Part shown: positions 1-8,105 of the stretch, piece by piece | How positions within the stretch are numbered: the first letter of the stretch is position 1 | Layout of the letters: every line of letters begins with the position of its first letter | NCBI RefSeq assembly: GCF_018860165.1 | Contig: NZ_JAHKNG010000018.1 | Coordinates: 1 to 64,000 of the forward strand | Origin: Paracoccus marinaquae | Lineage (GTDB): Bacteria; Pseudomonadota; Alphaproteobacteria; Rhodobacterales; Rhodobacteraceae | Length of the DNA: 64,000 bases | Direction: 5' to 3' | Notes under the pieces: generated by a model | The model's input: only the letters and a program-made list of their open reading frames with translations | Database searches by the model: none | Told to the model about the DNA's origin: nothing | Position numbers and translations under genes: made by a program

Positions 1-117
1 AGGCGGTTCTGGGCCCGCGGATATTTCTCGACAACCTCGGGCAATGTCACCGACGACATCATACTTCAGTATCTGGAACTGCATGGAAAACGGGATGCTA
101 CCGGCGTCAGCCGGTAG
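1..117 (+). CDS. tnpA: IS200/IS605-family transposase TnpA, C-terminal end only
   Basis: The first 39 codons read in frame to a TAG at 115-117 and give a tail with FWARGYF and NVTDDIILQY. That is the characteristic C-terminus of the small Y1 (HUH) single-strand transposases of the IS200/IS605 family, which cut and join DNA hairpin ends. The gene begins upstream of the window, so the catalytic HUH motif and Tyr cannot be checked and it is unknown whether the copy is intact. No tnpB-like gene follows. It lies immediately upstream of the methylamine cluster and may mark one edge of a mobile or rearranged segment. Confidence 0.75.
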   Translation, partial: RRFWARGYFSTTSGNVTDDIILQYLELHGKRDATGVSR

Positions 118-438
118 TGGTTCACTTCCATCAAGGGCAGAGCATCCGGCAGGTCACAAGCCCGAGAGGTTCGTTTTGACGGGGCGCGGCAGGGGAAGGG
201 TTTCGGGTTCCCGGCCTTAGCCTTCGGGCGTCCGGGGCCCGCTTCCGGCCGGATTGCCGGGCCTTGCGACCCCCGTGGCAAACCGCCTATGTCTTGCCGA
301 CCTGACGGGACGACCGCGGCAGAGCCACTGCAATGGTCGATGCGCCTGCTTTCGTGGCGATGCAGGGAACGAAGGCGCTGCCGGCGGCCATGCCCCGTGC
401 AGCGGGGCGTTGCGCAGGGTTCTTTCAGGAGACGGACG
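118..438. other. Gene-free stretch between transposase and mauR
   Basis: About 320 bases without a convincing gene. The right end of the IS element should lie here, but I could not fix its boundary. Several GC-rich inverted segments occur around 215-265. The end of the stretch carries a good ribosome-binding site (AGGAG at 427-431) for the mauR start at 439. An in-frame ATG at 289 would give a 50-residue longer regulator, but that extension does not look like the start of a LysR protein. Confidence 0.5.
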
Positions 439-1302
439 ATGCGGCTGGATGGGATATCTTCGTTCAACTGGGATGACCTGCGGATCATCTCGGCGGTCTG
501 TGACACCGCCAGCTTCACCCGTGCGGCGCGGATTCTGCAGCTGAACGAAACCACGGTCAGCCGGCGGGTGGCGCGCCTCGAAAGCCTGCTTGGTCTGACC
601 CTGTTCGATGCGGTGGACGGCGTGCGGCGGCCGACTGATGCCTGCCGGGCGATCATGATGGATCTGCGCGACATGGAAGGCGCTGTCGAGGCGATCCATC
701 GCAAGCTGCGCCATTCCGATTATACCAGCCGCAAGTTCCGGCTGACGACGATTTCCTCCATCGCCGAATATTACCTGGCGCCGCATCTGAACACGCTGCT
801 GGCCGATCTTCCGGAACTGATCCTGGGCATCGACGCCTCCGACCAGAATGCGGACATGTCCCGGTGGGAGGCCGATTTCGCCATCCGTCTGGGACGCCCG
901 GCGAACGGGGCGTTCCTGATGCGGCGCATCGGGGTGATGACCTTCAGCCTTGTCCGGCCGGCCGGCGGCGAGACGGGCGATCCCCTGCTGATCACTTATC
1001 CCGAAGCCCTTGCGGAAACGCCCGAGATGAAGGCGTTGCTGGGGGCACAGTCCGCGCGTTACGTCCGGCTGGAGACCTCCAGCCACGAGGTGATACGCCG
1101 GGTCCTGCGGGACGGTGGCGGGGTCGGGGTGCTGCCCGATTTCATGCTGGCCGGTCTTCGTGAAGACCCGCGCCTCGCCATTGCCTCGCTGACGGTCGAG
1201 CGTGAAATCTGGCTGCTGACGCAGCCGCATCTGCGCAGCGATCCGATGGCCCGCCACATCTCGGAGTGGTGCGCAGAACTCTTTGCCAGACGGGTCGTCT
1301 GA
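439..1302 (+). CDS. mauR: LysR-type regulator, probable MauR activator of the methylamine genes
   Basis: A 287-residue LysR-family transcription factor. The N-terminus (about residues 8-65) is a winged helix-turn-helix with the typical ASFTRAARIL and TTVSRRVARLE segments, followed by a periplasmic-binding-protein-like effector domain. The chosen ATG has AGGAG seven bases upstream. In Paracoccus denitrificans MauR activates mau transcription in response to methylamine, and a LysR gene beside mauF supports the same role here. In P. denitrificans mauR is divergent from mauF, whereas here both genes run the same way, so identity rests on family and position rather than on conserved orientation. 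It could be another LysR regulator. Confidence 0.75.
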   Translation: MRLDGISSFNWDDLRIISAVCDTASFTRAARILQLNETTVSRRVARLESLLGLTLFDAVDGVRRPTDACRAIMMDLRDMEGAVEAIHRKLRHSDYTSRKFRLTTISSIAEYYLAPHLNTLLADLPELILGIDASDQNADMSRWEADFAIRLGRPANGAFLMRRIGVMTFSLVRPAGGETGDPLLITYPEALAETPEMKALLGAQSARYVRLETSSHEVIRRVLRDGGGVGVLPDFMLAGLREDPRLAIASLTVEREIWLLTQPHLRSDPMARHISEWCAELFARRVV

Positions 1303-1560
1303 GGTGCGTCTCATACCAAGATATGGCTTTCCAAGGAGATTTTCAGCTGACCGGAAATTTATCAATATGCTGATGTAAAACATATTTTATTCCGCCTCGG
1401 TTATTCCTGCATTTATGCAGCCCCCAGATGCAAAGTGAGCCATTTACCCCCTGCGACATCTCGCCACAGAGTTGTGGGGCCGGGCTGATCCGCAGTTGAC
1501 GAAGGCAATGAACGCCTTGGTTGCGACCCGTCCCGGCGGTCGAGCGAGAGGAGGCGTGGG
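1303..1560 (+). promoter_or_regulatory. Probable mau operon promoter and regulator-binding region
   Basis: This 258-base gap between mauR and mauF is locally AT-rich (about 1355-1420) in an otherwise GC-rich window, as expected for a promoter with an activator site. It contains a perfect inverted repeat, CTGCATTTATGCAG, at 1407-1420, and an ATAT...ATAT arrangement near 1365-1385. LysR proteins bind interrupted dyads of T-N11-A type, and one of these is a candidate. No confident -35/-10 pair could be assigned. The end of the gap carries the GAGAGGAGG ribosome-binding site for the GTG start of mauF. Confidence 0.45.
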
Positions 1561-2385
1561 GTGACAAGCATTGGTGATATCCGGGCCCTGCCCGAGCCGG
1601 GAGCGGGCGTGCAGGACTGCGTCAGCTTTCCGGATCAGGTTCCGATTGCGAAACGTCTGGCGATCCTGATCGGAAGCCTTGGCGCGGGTGCTGCCATTGG
1701 CTTCATGCTGAAACAGGGCATGGTCATGCCGGTTCTGGCGGCCGGCGCCTTTGCCGGCGGGTTGCTGTCCACCTGGTCGCCCTGCGGTTATTCCTCGATC
1801 TCGCTGTTGCGCCCGACCGGGAAAGGGGCCGGGGCGGTTCTGAAGTGGCTGCCGACCTTCGCCATGCACGGGCTTGGCTATGCGGCGGGCGCGATCGTCT
1901 TGGGCACGCTGCTGGGGGCGATCGGCGGGATCATCGGGTTCTCGGGCGTCGCCACTGGCTTCGGGCTTGGTCTGCTGGCCCTGATCGGGCTGGCCTACGG
2001 TGCCCATCAGCTTGATTTCCTGCGCGCCCCCTATCCGCAACGCCGCGCCCAGGTGCCCCATGACGCGCGCCAGCGGTTTCCGAAATGGGTCGTCGGCGGC
2101 ATCTATGGCCTGTCGCTGGGGCTGGATTACCTGACCTATGTGCAGACGCCCCTGCTTTACATGATAACGGCCGCCGCGATCCTGACCGGCAGCATTCCCG
2201 AGGCCATCGGCATCATCGCGGTGTTCAACCTCGGCCGCTATCTGCCGGTCGCGGTCAACCTGCTGCCGGTCACGGATTACGCGATCCAGTCCTGGCTGGG
2301 CCGCAATCAGGAACGCGCGGCGATTGCCGATGGTGCGATCCTGACCGGCCTTGGCGCGGCCTTCGCGGTGCTGGCGCTGATCTGA
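1561..2385 (+). CDS. mauF: Methylamine utilization protein MauF
   Basis: A 274-residue inner-membrane protein with about six hydrophobic segments after a soluble N-terminus of roughly 35 residues. A segment with STWSPCGYSS recalls the proline-cysteine motif of CcdA/DsbD-type thiol transport proteins. MauF is the first gene of the mau operon in Paracoccus and is required for production of methylamine dehydrogenase, probably in export or maturation of the cysteine-rich small subunit. The start is GTG at 1561, preceded by a strong GAGGAGG. It is followed after 96 bases by mauB. Family assignment is based on sequence character and position in a complete mau cluster. Confidence 0.9.
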   Translation: MTSIGDIRALPEPGAGVQDCVSFPDQVPIAKRLAILIGSLGAGAAIGFMLKQGMVMPVLAAGAFAGGLLSTWSPCGYSSISLLRPTGKGAGAVLKWLPTFAMHGLGYAAGAIVLGTLLGAIGGIIGFSGVATGFGLGLLALIGLAYGAHQLDFLRAPYPQRRAQVPHDARQRFPKWVVGGIYGLSLGLDYLTYVQTPLLYMITAAAILTGSIPEAIGIIAVFNLGRYLPVAVNLLPVTDYAIQSWLGRNQERAAIADGAILTGLGAAFAVLALI

Positions 2386-2481
2386 CGCGCCGGCCCCAAG
2401 GCCCGACCTTTCACCTCTATCTCGAACCTTTCCCCCGGGGCCCTGATGCCAGGGTCCGGGTGCCATCAAAGGGAGGAAACG

Positions 2482-3714
2482 ATGGTTTTTCCACATGCAT
2501 CTCTGCGCCTGTGTCTGACGCGAATCGGCTTCGGTCTGACCTGTTCGGCCCTGAGCCTGGGCGTCGCCCTGGCCCAGACCGACGGCGCAAGCGAGGGTCA
2601 GCGCGCCGCCGCAGAGGCCGCCGCTGCCCTGGCCGGCGGTGAGGCTGACGAGCCGGTCATCCTGAAGACCCCCGCCGTCGATACCCGGCGTGTCTATGTT
2701 CAGGATCCGGCGCATTTTGCCGCCGTCACCCAGCAGTTCATCATCGACGGCTCGACCGGGCGGGTCATCGGCATGACCGATGGCGGGTTCCTGGCCCATC
2801 CGCTGGCGGCCGAGGACGGCTCGTTCTTCGCGCAGGTCAGTTCGGTCTGGTCGCGCATCGCCCGCGGCGACCGCACCGATTATGTCGAAGTCTTCGATCC
2901 CGAAACCCTGCTGCCGACCGCGGATATCGAACTGCCCGAGGACGCGCGCTTCCTGATCGGCACCTATCAGTGGATGAACGCGCTGACCCCGGACAACAAG
3001 AAGGTGCTGTTCTATCAGTTCTCGCCCGCCCCGGCGGTGGGCGTGGTCGATCTGGAGGCAAAGCAGTTCGAGCGCATGCTGGACGTGCCGGACTGCTATC
3101 AGATCTTCCCGGCCTCGCCGACGGTGTTCTACATGAACTGCCGCGACGGCAGTCTGGCGCGCGTCGACTTCGCCAATGGCGAGACCAGCGTCACCAACAC
3201 CCAGGTCTTCCACGCCGAGGAAGAACTGCTGATCAACCACCCCGCCTATTCTCTGCGCTCGGGCCGGCTGGTCTGGCCGACCTATACCGGCAAGATCTAC
3301 CAGATGGATCTGACCGAGGAGGCGGCGGGTTTCCGCGAGCCCTTCGAGGCCCTGACCGAGGCAGAACGCGCCGACAACTGGCGTCCGGGCGGATGGCAGC
3401 AGACCGCCTATCACCGCCAGTCCGACCGCATCTATCTGCTGGTCGATCAGCGCGACCAGTGGCGGCACAAGACCGCAAGCCGTTTCGTGCTGGTCATCAA
3501 TGCCGAGACGGGCGAGCGGATCAACAAGATCGCACTGGGCCAGGAGATCGATTCGATCAATGTCAGCCAGGATGCGGAACCGCTGCTTTACGCCCTGTCG
3601 GCCGGCACGCAGACGCTGCACATCTATGATGCGGACTCTGGCGAAGAACTGCGCAGCGTGAACCAGCTTGGTCGCGGTCCGCAGATCATCATGACCCATG
3701 ACATGGGGTCGTGA
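2482..3714 (+). CDS. mauB: Methylamine dehydrogenase heavy (large) subunit precursor
   Basis: A 410-residue precursor of the alpha subunit of periplasmic methylamine dehydrogenase, which with MauA converts methylamine to formaldehyde, ammonia and two electrons. The N-terminus is a signal peptide with a hydrophobic core (about residues 14-30) ending in VALAQ. The rest is the seven-bladed beta-propeller of the MauB family, rich in short [10 protein letters not shown] and [16 protein letters not shown] strands. The ATG at 2482 has GGGAGGAAAC directly upstream. An in-frame ATG 12 codons earlier lacks such a site and would spoil the signal peptide. It abuts mauE, whose ATG at 3716 follows the stop by one base. 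Confidence 0.95.
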   Translation: MVFPHASLRLCLTRIGFGLTCSALSLGVALAQTDGASEGQRAAAEAAAALAGGEADEPVILKTPAVDTRRVYVQDPAHFAAVTQQFIIDGSTGRVIGMTDGGFLAHPLAAEDGSFFAQVSSVWSRIARGDRTDYVEVFDPETLLPTADIELPEDARFLIGTYQWMNALTPDNKKVLFYQFSPAPAVGVVDLEAKQFERMLDVPDCYQIFPASPTVFYMNCRDGSLARVDFANGETSVTNTQVFHAEEELLINHPAYSLRSGRLVWPTYTGKIYQMDLTEEAAGFREPFEALTEAERADNWRPGGWQQTAYHRQSDRIYLLVDQRDQWRHKTASRFVLVINAETGERINKIALGQEIDSINVSQDAEPLLYALSAGTQTLHIYDADSGEELRSVNQLGRGPQIIMTHDMGS

Positions 3715-3715
3715 G

Positions 3716-4279
3716 ATGCAGCAGGTCCTGCAAGAACCGCTGATCCTCTGGGCGCTGCGCAGCTTCCTTGCGGTGCTGTTCGCCGCCGCCGCCATCTCGA
3801 AGCTGACCGGGATCGAGGAATTTCACGGTGTGGTGCGGAACTTCCGGCTTCTGCCGGAGGGGCCAAGTCGCTGGGTGGCGATGATCCTGCCGGTGGTCGA
3901 ACTGGCCGTGGCGGCGGGCCTGCTGATCGGTCCGCTGGTCGTGCCGGCGGCCATCGCCGCCAGCGCCCTACTGGCCGGGTTCGGCCTTGCCATCATGATC
4001 AACGTCCTTCGCGGGCGCACCTGGATCGATTGCGGCTGCTTCCGCAACGGCATGAAGCAGCGCATCAGTTGGGTGATGGTCGGGCGCAATGCCGTGCTGA
4101 CGGCGATGGCGCTTGGCGTGGTGGCGCTGCAGCCTCTGGCCCGCAGCGCCGGGCCGGTCGATCTGGTCACCGGTGCCATGGCCGGCGCGGCCCTGGTTCT
4201 TCTCTACTTCAGCGCCTCGATGCTGGGCGGTCTTCCCGCCCGGCAAAACCCAACCTCCTCTTTCGTGAAAGGTCGCTGA
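3716..4279 (+). CDS. mauE: Methylamine utilization membrane protein MauE
   Basis: A 187-residue protein with about four to five membrane-spanning segments, of the MauE/DoxX-like family. A DCGCF motif lies in a loop near residue 105. In Paracoccus, mauE and mauD mutants fail to accumulate the beta subunit of methylamine dehydrogenase. The pair is therefore thought to serve transport, disulfide formation or folding of MauA with its six disulfides. I chose the ATG at 3716. An ATG at 3698 inside the end of mauB would add six residues (MTWGRE) and cannot be excluded. mauD follows one base after the stop. Confidence 0.9.
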   Translation: MQQVLQEPLILWALRSFLAVLFAAAAISKLTGIEEFHGVVRNFRLLPEGPSRWVAMILPVVELAVAAGLLIGPLVVPAAIAASALLAGFGLAIMINVLRGRTWIDCGCFRNGMKQRISWVMVGRNAVLTAMALGVVALQPLARSAGPVDLVTGAMAGAALVLLYFSASMLGGLPARQNPTSSFVKGR

Positions 4280-4280
4280 G

Positions 4281-4880
4281 ATGACGTTTCTGATTGCTTC
4301 CAATATCGTGTTGTGGATTGCCTTGCTGGGCGTGATCGTGGTCATGCTGGGGCTGGTGCGGCAGGTCGGCCTGCTGCACGAACGCTCGTCGCCGATGGGC
4401 GCGATGATCACCGATCATGGCCCCGACATCGGCGACAAGGCGCCGGAATTCGATCTGCCGGACCATTTCGGCCGCCCGGTCAGGATCGGCGGCGCGTCCG
4501 AACGCGGGCGCCCGACGTTGCTGATGTTCACCGCGCCGACCTGTCCGGTCTGCGACAAGCTGTTCCCGATCATCCAGTCGATCGCGCGGGCCGAGAATAT
4601 CGGCGTGGTGATGATCAGCGACGGTGCCGCGGAAGAGCATGCCCGCTTCCTGAAAAGCCATGAACTTGGCCAGATCCGCTATGTCGTCTCGGCCGAGATC
4701 GGCATGGCCTTCCAGGTGGGCAAGATCCCCTATGGCGTGCTTCTGGATGCCGAGGGGGTCATCCGCGCCAAGGGTCTGACCAACACGCGCGAGCATCTGG
4801 AAAGCCTGCTCGAGGCGGACAAGACCGGCTTTGCCTCGCTGCAGCAGTTCATGGCCAGCCGCAAAAAGACCGCGGCCTGA
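4281..4880 (+). CDS. mauD: Thioredoxin-like maturation protein MauD
   Basis: A 199-residue protein anchored by one N-terminal transmembrane helix (about residues 3-27), followed by a periplasmic thioredoxin-fold domain. The active-site motif is CPVC in the context TAPTCPVCDK, and a KIPYGVLLD segment carries the conserved cis-proline. MauD is needed for stable MauA, most simply as a disulfide oxidase or isomerase for its twelve cysteines. Gene order mauE-mauD-mauA matches that role. The ATG is the only sensible start, giving MTFLIASNIV. Confidence 0.93.
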   Translation: MTFLIASNIVLWIALLGVIVVMLGLVRQVGLLHERSSPMGAMITDHGPDIGDKAPEFDLPDHFGRPVRIGGASERGRPTLLMFTAPTCPVCDKLFPIIQSIARAENIGVVMISDGAAEEHARFLKSHELGQIRYVVSAEIGMAFQVGKIPYGVLLDAEGVIRAKGLTNTREHLESLLEADKTGFASLQQFMASRKKTAA

Positions 4881-4924
4881 CCCGGCCGTTCCCAATTCAA
4901 TCCCAGGCAGAGGGAGGACAAACG

Positions 4925-5491
4925 ATGCTGGGGAATATCAGATTCGACGACATGGTCGAGAAACTGTCGCGCCGGGTTGCGGGCCGGACCAGCCGCCGCG
5001 GCGCCATCGGGCGGATCGGCACGGTTCTGGCCGGGGTGGCACTGGTGCCGCTTCTGCCGGTGGACCGCCGGGGGCGGGTCAGCCGCGCCAATGCCACCAG
5101 CCCGGCCGAAGGCAGTGATCCGCGCGCCAAATGGGTGCCGCAGGACAATGACATCCAGTCCTGCGACTATTGGCGGCACTGTTCGATCGACGGCAATATC
5201 TGCGACTGCTCGGGCGGATCGCTGACCAACTGCCCGCCGGGCACCAAGCTGGCCACGGCCTCGTGGGTGGCAAGCTGCTATAACCCGACCGACGGCGAAA
5301 GCTATCTGATCGCCTATCGCGACTGCTGTGGCTACAACGTCTCGGGCCGCTGCCCCTGCCTCAATACCGAGGGTGAACTGCCGGTCTATCGCCCGGAATT
5401 CGCCAACGACATCATCTGGTGCTTTGGCGCCGAGGATGATGCGATGACCTATCACTGCACCATTTCTCCCATCGTCGGCAAAGCCAGCTGA
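4925..5491 (+). CDS. mauA: Methylamine dehydrogenase light (small) subunit precursor, TTQ enzyme
   Basis: A 188-residue precursor with a long twin-arginine leader (SRRGAIGRIG, residues 23-32) and predicted cleavage after RANA at 57. The mature protein has 131 residues and 12 cysteines, enough for the six disulfides of this family. Trp114 and Trp165 are 51 residues apart, exactly as Trp57 and Trp108 of the Paracoccus mature subunit, which MauG cross-links into tryptophan tryptophylquinone. Asp89 and Asp133 match the functional Asp32 and Asp76 with the same offset of 57. All cofactor residues are therefore present. AGGGAGGAC lies just upstream of the ATG. Confidence 0.97.
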   Translation: MLGNIRFDDMVEKLSRRVAGRTSRRGAIGRIGTVLAGVALVPLLPVDRRGRVSRANATSPAEGSDPRAKWVPQDNDIQSCDYWRHCSIDGNICDCSGGSLTNCPPGTKLATASWVASCYNPTDGESYLIAYRDCCGYNVSGRCPCLNTEGELPVYRPEFANDIIWCFGAEDDAMTYHCTISPIVGKAS

Positions 5492-5499
5492 CGATCCAG

Positions 5500-5524
5500 G
5501 CCGGGCGGCCGATTGTCGCCCGGC
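5500..5524 (+). promoter_or_regulatory. Intercistronic RNA hairpin between mauA and mauC
   Basis: GCCGGGCG at 5500-5507 pairs perfectly with CGCCCGGC at 5517-5524 around a nine-base loop. There is no T-tract after it, so it is more likely an mRNA-stabilising or attenuating structure than a full terminator. It sits just after the stop of the small-subunit gene, which must be made in large amounts. Confidence 0.55.
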
Positions 5525-5545
5525 TGCATTCCCAAGGAGGATTAG

Positions 5546-5944
5546 ATGAATTCTGGAATATCGCGTCGATCCGTTCTGACCGGGCTCGGCCTTGCCGTGA
5601 TCGGCGCCAGCCGCGTCTTTGCCCAGGACAGGATCAGCGTCCTGCATGAAAAGCCCGTGCCCGCATCCGACGTGCCCGCCGATGCGATCACGGTCGAAAT
5701 CGATAAGATGAAATATCAGACCCCCGAGGTGACCATCGAGGCGGGCGATACCGTCTACTGGATCAACAGGGAGGTGATGCCGCACAACGTCGCCTTCAAG
5801 GAAGGCATCGTCGCCGAGGGCGCGTTCCGCGGCGAGATGCTGACCAAGGATCAGGCCTATGCCATCACCTTCACCGAAGCCGGGAGCTTCGACTATTTCT
5901 GCACGCCGCATCCCTTCATGCGGGGCAAGGTGATCGTGGGATAG
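5546..5944 (+). CDS. mauC: Amicyanin, type 1 blue copper protein
   Basis: A 132-residue precursor of the periplasmic copper protein that takes electrons from TTQ methylamine dehydrogenase and passes them to c-type cytochromes. The leader has ISRRSVLTG and ends near FAQ (residue 27), leaving a 105-residue mature protein, the length of Paracoccus amicyanin. The copper ligands are all present: His80, Cys119, His122 and Met125, in MPHNV and CTPHPFM. They correspond to mature His53, Cys92, His95 and Met98. AAGGAGG precedes the ATG by about six bases. Confidence 0.96.
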   Translation: MNSGISRRSVLTGLGLAVIGASRVFAQDRISVLHEKPVPASDVPADAITVEIDKMKYQTPEVTIEAGDTVYWINREVMPHNVAFKEGIVAEGAFRGEMLTKDQAYAITFTEAGSFDYFCTPHPFMRGKVIVG

Positions 5945-5952
5945 CGGAAGAC

Positions 5953-6855
5953 ATGTGGATTCCCTATGACATTCGCGCTTCTCTCAAGGCCGAAGGCAGC
6001 CGCGACGCCGTGCGGCTGTCGCAGGCCGATGCGCTGAACCGGGAATTCCTCGTCGGCTTCTATCTGCGCAATCCGGTCACCCAGGCGTGGGAACTGGATC
6101 TGATTGCGCAGGACGCAGCGCCCGAACTGTCCGCCGGCCCGGCCCTGCCGGGGGCGTTCCTCGGCCTGCATGCGAATGACGCCGGCAAGCTGGCCGAGGT
6201 CATCTATCGCCTGCCCGCCGGCTCGGCCGGCGAGGCGTTGCAGCTTGCGCATGGCGACCTGCAGGCGCGCATGCTCGGCTGGCTGGCCCGGATCGGCCGC
6301 GGCATGGCCATCGCCGGCTGGCGGGTCGCCGATATGAAACATGGCGCCCGCTGGCGCTGCACGCCCTTCCGGCCAAGCGCGATGAAGGTCGATTTCGACG
6401 TGCTTGCGGCGATGGACGCCGATCTTGCGCCGGTGGCCGAACTGTTCCAGCGGGCGCGCAATGCACCCGATGCCGCCAGCCGGCTGATCGCGGGCTTTGC
6501 GGTTCTGGTGGCCGCGACCCGTCACCCGGCCATGGCCGGGTCGGGCGCCGGGACGCTGTGCATCACCCGGGAAATGCTGATCCATTCGGGCGCGATCGCC
6601 CTGGACGAGCCGCTTCTGGACCTGCCGCTGACCGGGCTGATCGGCATCCTGCGTTCCGAACATCAGCGGCTGATCGGGCCGGACGGCGTCCTGATCCCGG
6701 TGCTTGACGATTTGGCGGGGCAGAAACGTCTGGCCCTGCTGGCAAACCTGGCCGATCTGCTGGCGCACCGCCTGATCCTTGCCGAGGTTCAGGCGCGCCA
6801 GCAGAAACGCGCGGCACCGCAGGCCCTGCGGCCCGCCGCCGCCGTCGGAGGCTGA
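5953..6855 (+). CDS. mauJ: Methylamine utilization protein MauJ
   Basis: A 300-residue, probably cytoplasmic protein with no signal peptide and no clear membrane segment. It lies between amicyanin and mauG, exactly where mauJ is found in Paracoccus. The biochemical role of MauJ is not established. Mutational work in other methylotrophs shows that not every gene in this part of the cluster is essential for methylamine growth. The sequence shows no motif from which a reaction can be read. It starts nine bases after mauC, and mauG begins five bases after its stop. Confidence 0.85.
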   Translation: MWIPYDIRASLKAEGSRDAVRLSQADALNREFLVGFYLRNPVTQAWELDLIAQDAAPELSAGPALPGAFLGLHANDAGKLAEVIYRLPAGSAGEALQLAHGDLQARMLGWLARIGRGMAIAGWRVADMKHGARWRCTPFRPSAMKVDFDVLAAMDADLAPVAELFQRARNAPDAASRLIAGFAVLVAATRHPAMAGSGAGTLCITREMLIHSGAIALDEPLLDLPLTGLIGILRSEHQRLIGPDGVLIPVLDDLAGQKRLALLANLADLLAHRLILAEVQARQQKRAAPQALRPAAAVGG

Positions 6856-6859
6856 GCGG

Positions 6860-8080
6860 ATGCGGTTCCTGCCGGGGATGCTGTTTCTTCTGTCGCCGGC
6901 CTTTCTGGTCGCGGCGGGGGTCGTGCTTGCCGCCGCCGCGAAGCCCGAAGGCGTGGCGGCCGAGGCGGATCGCGGCGACCGGCTGGCTCTTCTCGGCCGC
7001 GCGCTGTTCCATGATCCGTCGCTGGCGCGCGACGCCACCCAATCCTGCGCCACCTGCCACGACCCGGAACATGCCTTCACCGATCCGCGCGAGGGGCTTG
7101 CCGGCCGCGCGGTCTCGGTCGGCGATGACGGGAAATCCCATGGCGACCGGAACACGCCGATGCTGTCCTATGCCGCGCTCAGCCCCGATTTCCATCGCGA
7201 CGCCAAGGGCAATTACAAGGGCGGCCAGTTCTGGGACGGGCGGGCGGACAATCTGCGCGATCAGGCGGGCCAGCCGATGCTGAACCCGGTCGAGATGGCG
7301 ATGCCCGACCGTGCCACGGTGATCGGCCGCCTGCGGGACGATCCCGACTACGTCCGGTCCTTCGCGGCGCTGTTCGGTGCCGATGCGCTGGACGATGTGG
7401 ATCGCGCCTTCGATCACGCCGTCGAGGCGCTGGCGGCCTATCAGGGCACCGAGGAATTCATGCCCTTCGATTCGAAATACGACCGCTATCTTCGTGGCGA
7501 GACCAGACTGACCCCGCAGGAGGAATTCGGCTTCACGGTCTTCATCACCTGGAACTGCCGGCTGTGCCACCAGTTGCGCCAGCAGGGCGTGACCCCGCAG
7601 GAAACCTTCACCAGCTTTGAATATCACAATATCGGCGTGCCGGTGAACCGCGCCGTGCGCGCGGTGAACGGCGCCCGCACCGATTACGTCGATCAGGGCC
7701 TGCTGGCGCGACCGGGGATCGATGACCCTGCCCAGGCCGGCCGGATCAAGGTGCCCAGCCTGCGCAACGTGGCCGTCACCGCGCCCTACATGCATAACGG
7801 CGTCTTCGAGGACCTGCGCACCGCCGTCCTGTTCTATAACAAGTACACGAGCCGCCGGCCGATCTCGCAGATCAATCCCGAAACCGGCGCGCCATGGGGC
7901 GCGCCCGAAGTGGCCGAGAACCTGTCGCTGGCCGAACTGCAGTCGGGGCTGATGCTGGACGATGGGCGCGTGGATGCGCTGATCGCCTTTCTCGAGACGC
8001 TGACCGACCGGCGATACGAGCCGCTTCTGGCCGAACAGAAGCGCGCAAGGGAGGATGAACCGGCCGTCACCAGCCAGTGA
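6860..8080 (+). CDS. mauG: Di-heme enzyme MauG, completes TTQ biosynthesis
   Basis: A 406-residue periplasmic di-c-heme enzyme that performs the six-electron oxidation making TTQ in MauA through a bis-Fe(IV) state. After a signal peptide (about residues 1-27) there are two heme motifs, CATCH at 63-67 and CRLCH at 233-237. With a constant offset of 32, the key residues of Paracoccus MauG are all present: heme ligand His35 (here 67), Trp93 (125), Pro107 (139), Glu113 (145), Trp199 (231) and the distinctive axial ligand Tyr294 (326, in LFYNK). The tyrosine separates MauG from ordinary bacterial cytochrome c peroxidases. The ATG at 6860 gives a proper signal peptide. Confidence 0.96.
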   Translation: MRFLPGMLFLLSPAFLVAAGVVLAAAAKPEGVAAEADRGDRLALLGRALFHDPSLARDATQSCATCHDPEHAFTDPREGLAGRAVSVGDDGKSHGDRNTPMLSYAALSPDFHRDAKGNYKGGQFWDGRADNLRDQAGQPMLNPVEMAMPDRATVIGRLRDDPDYVRSFAALFGADALDDVDRAFDHAVEALAAYQGTEEFMPFDSKYDRYLRGETRLTPQEEFGFTVFITWNCRLCHQLRQQGVTPQETFTSFEYHNIGVPVNRAVRAVNGARTDYVDQGLLARPGIDDPAQAGRIKVPSLRNVAVTAPYMHNGVFEDLRTAVLFYNKYTSRRPISQINPETGAPWGAPEVAENLSLAELQSGLMLDDGRVDALIAFLETLTDRRYEPLLAEQKRAREDEPAVTSQ

Positions 8081-8105
8081 CGGCCACTGCAAAGGGGCAA
8101 GCGAG

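Noticed and set aside
1444-3795. 783-codon open frame on the minus strand opposite mauF-mauB
   Set aside because: High-GC codon bias leaves the opposite strand open. The translation is low-complexity and matches no family, while the plus strand encodes clear MauF and MauB.
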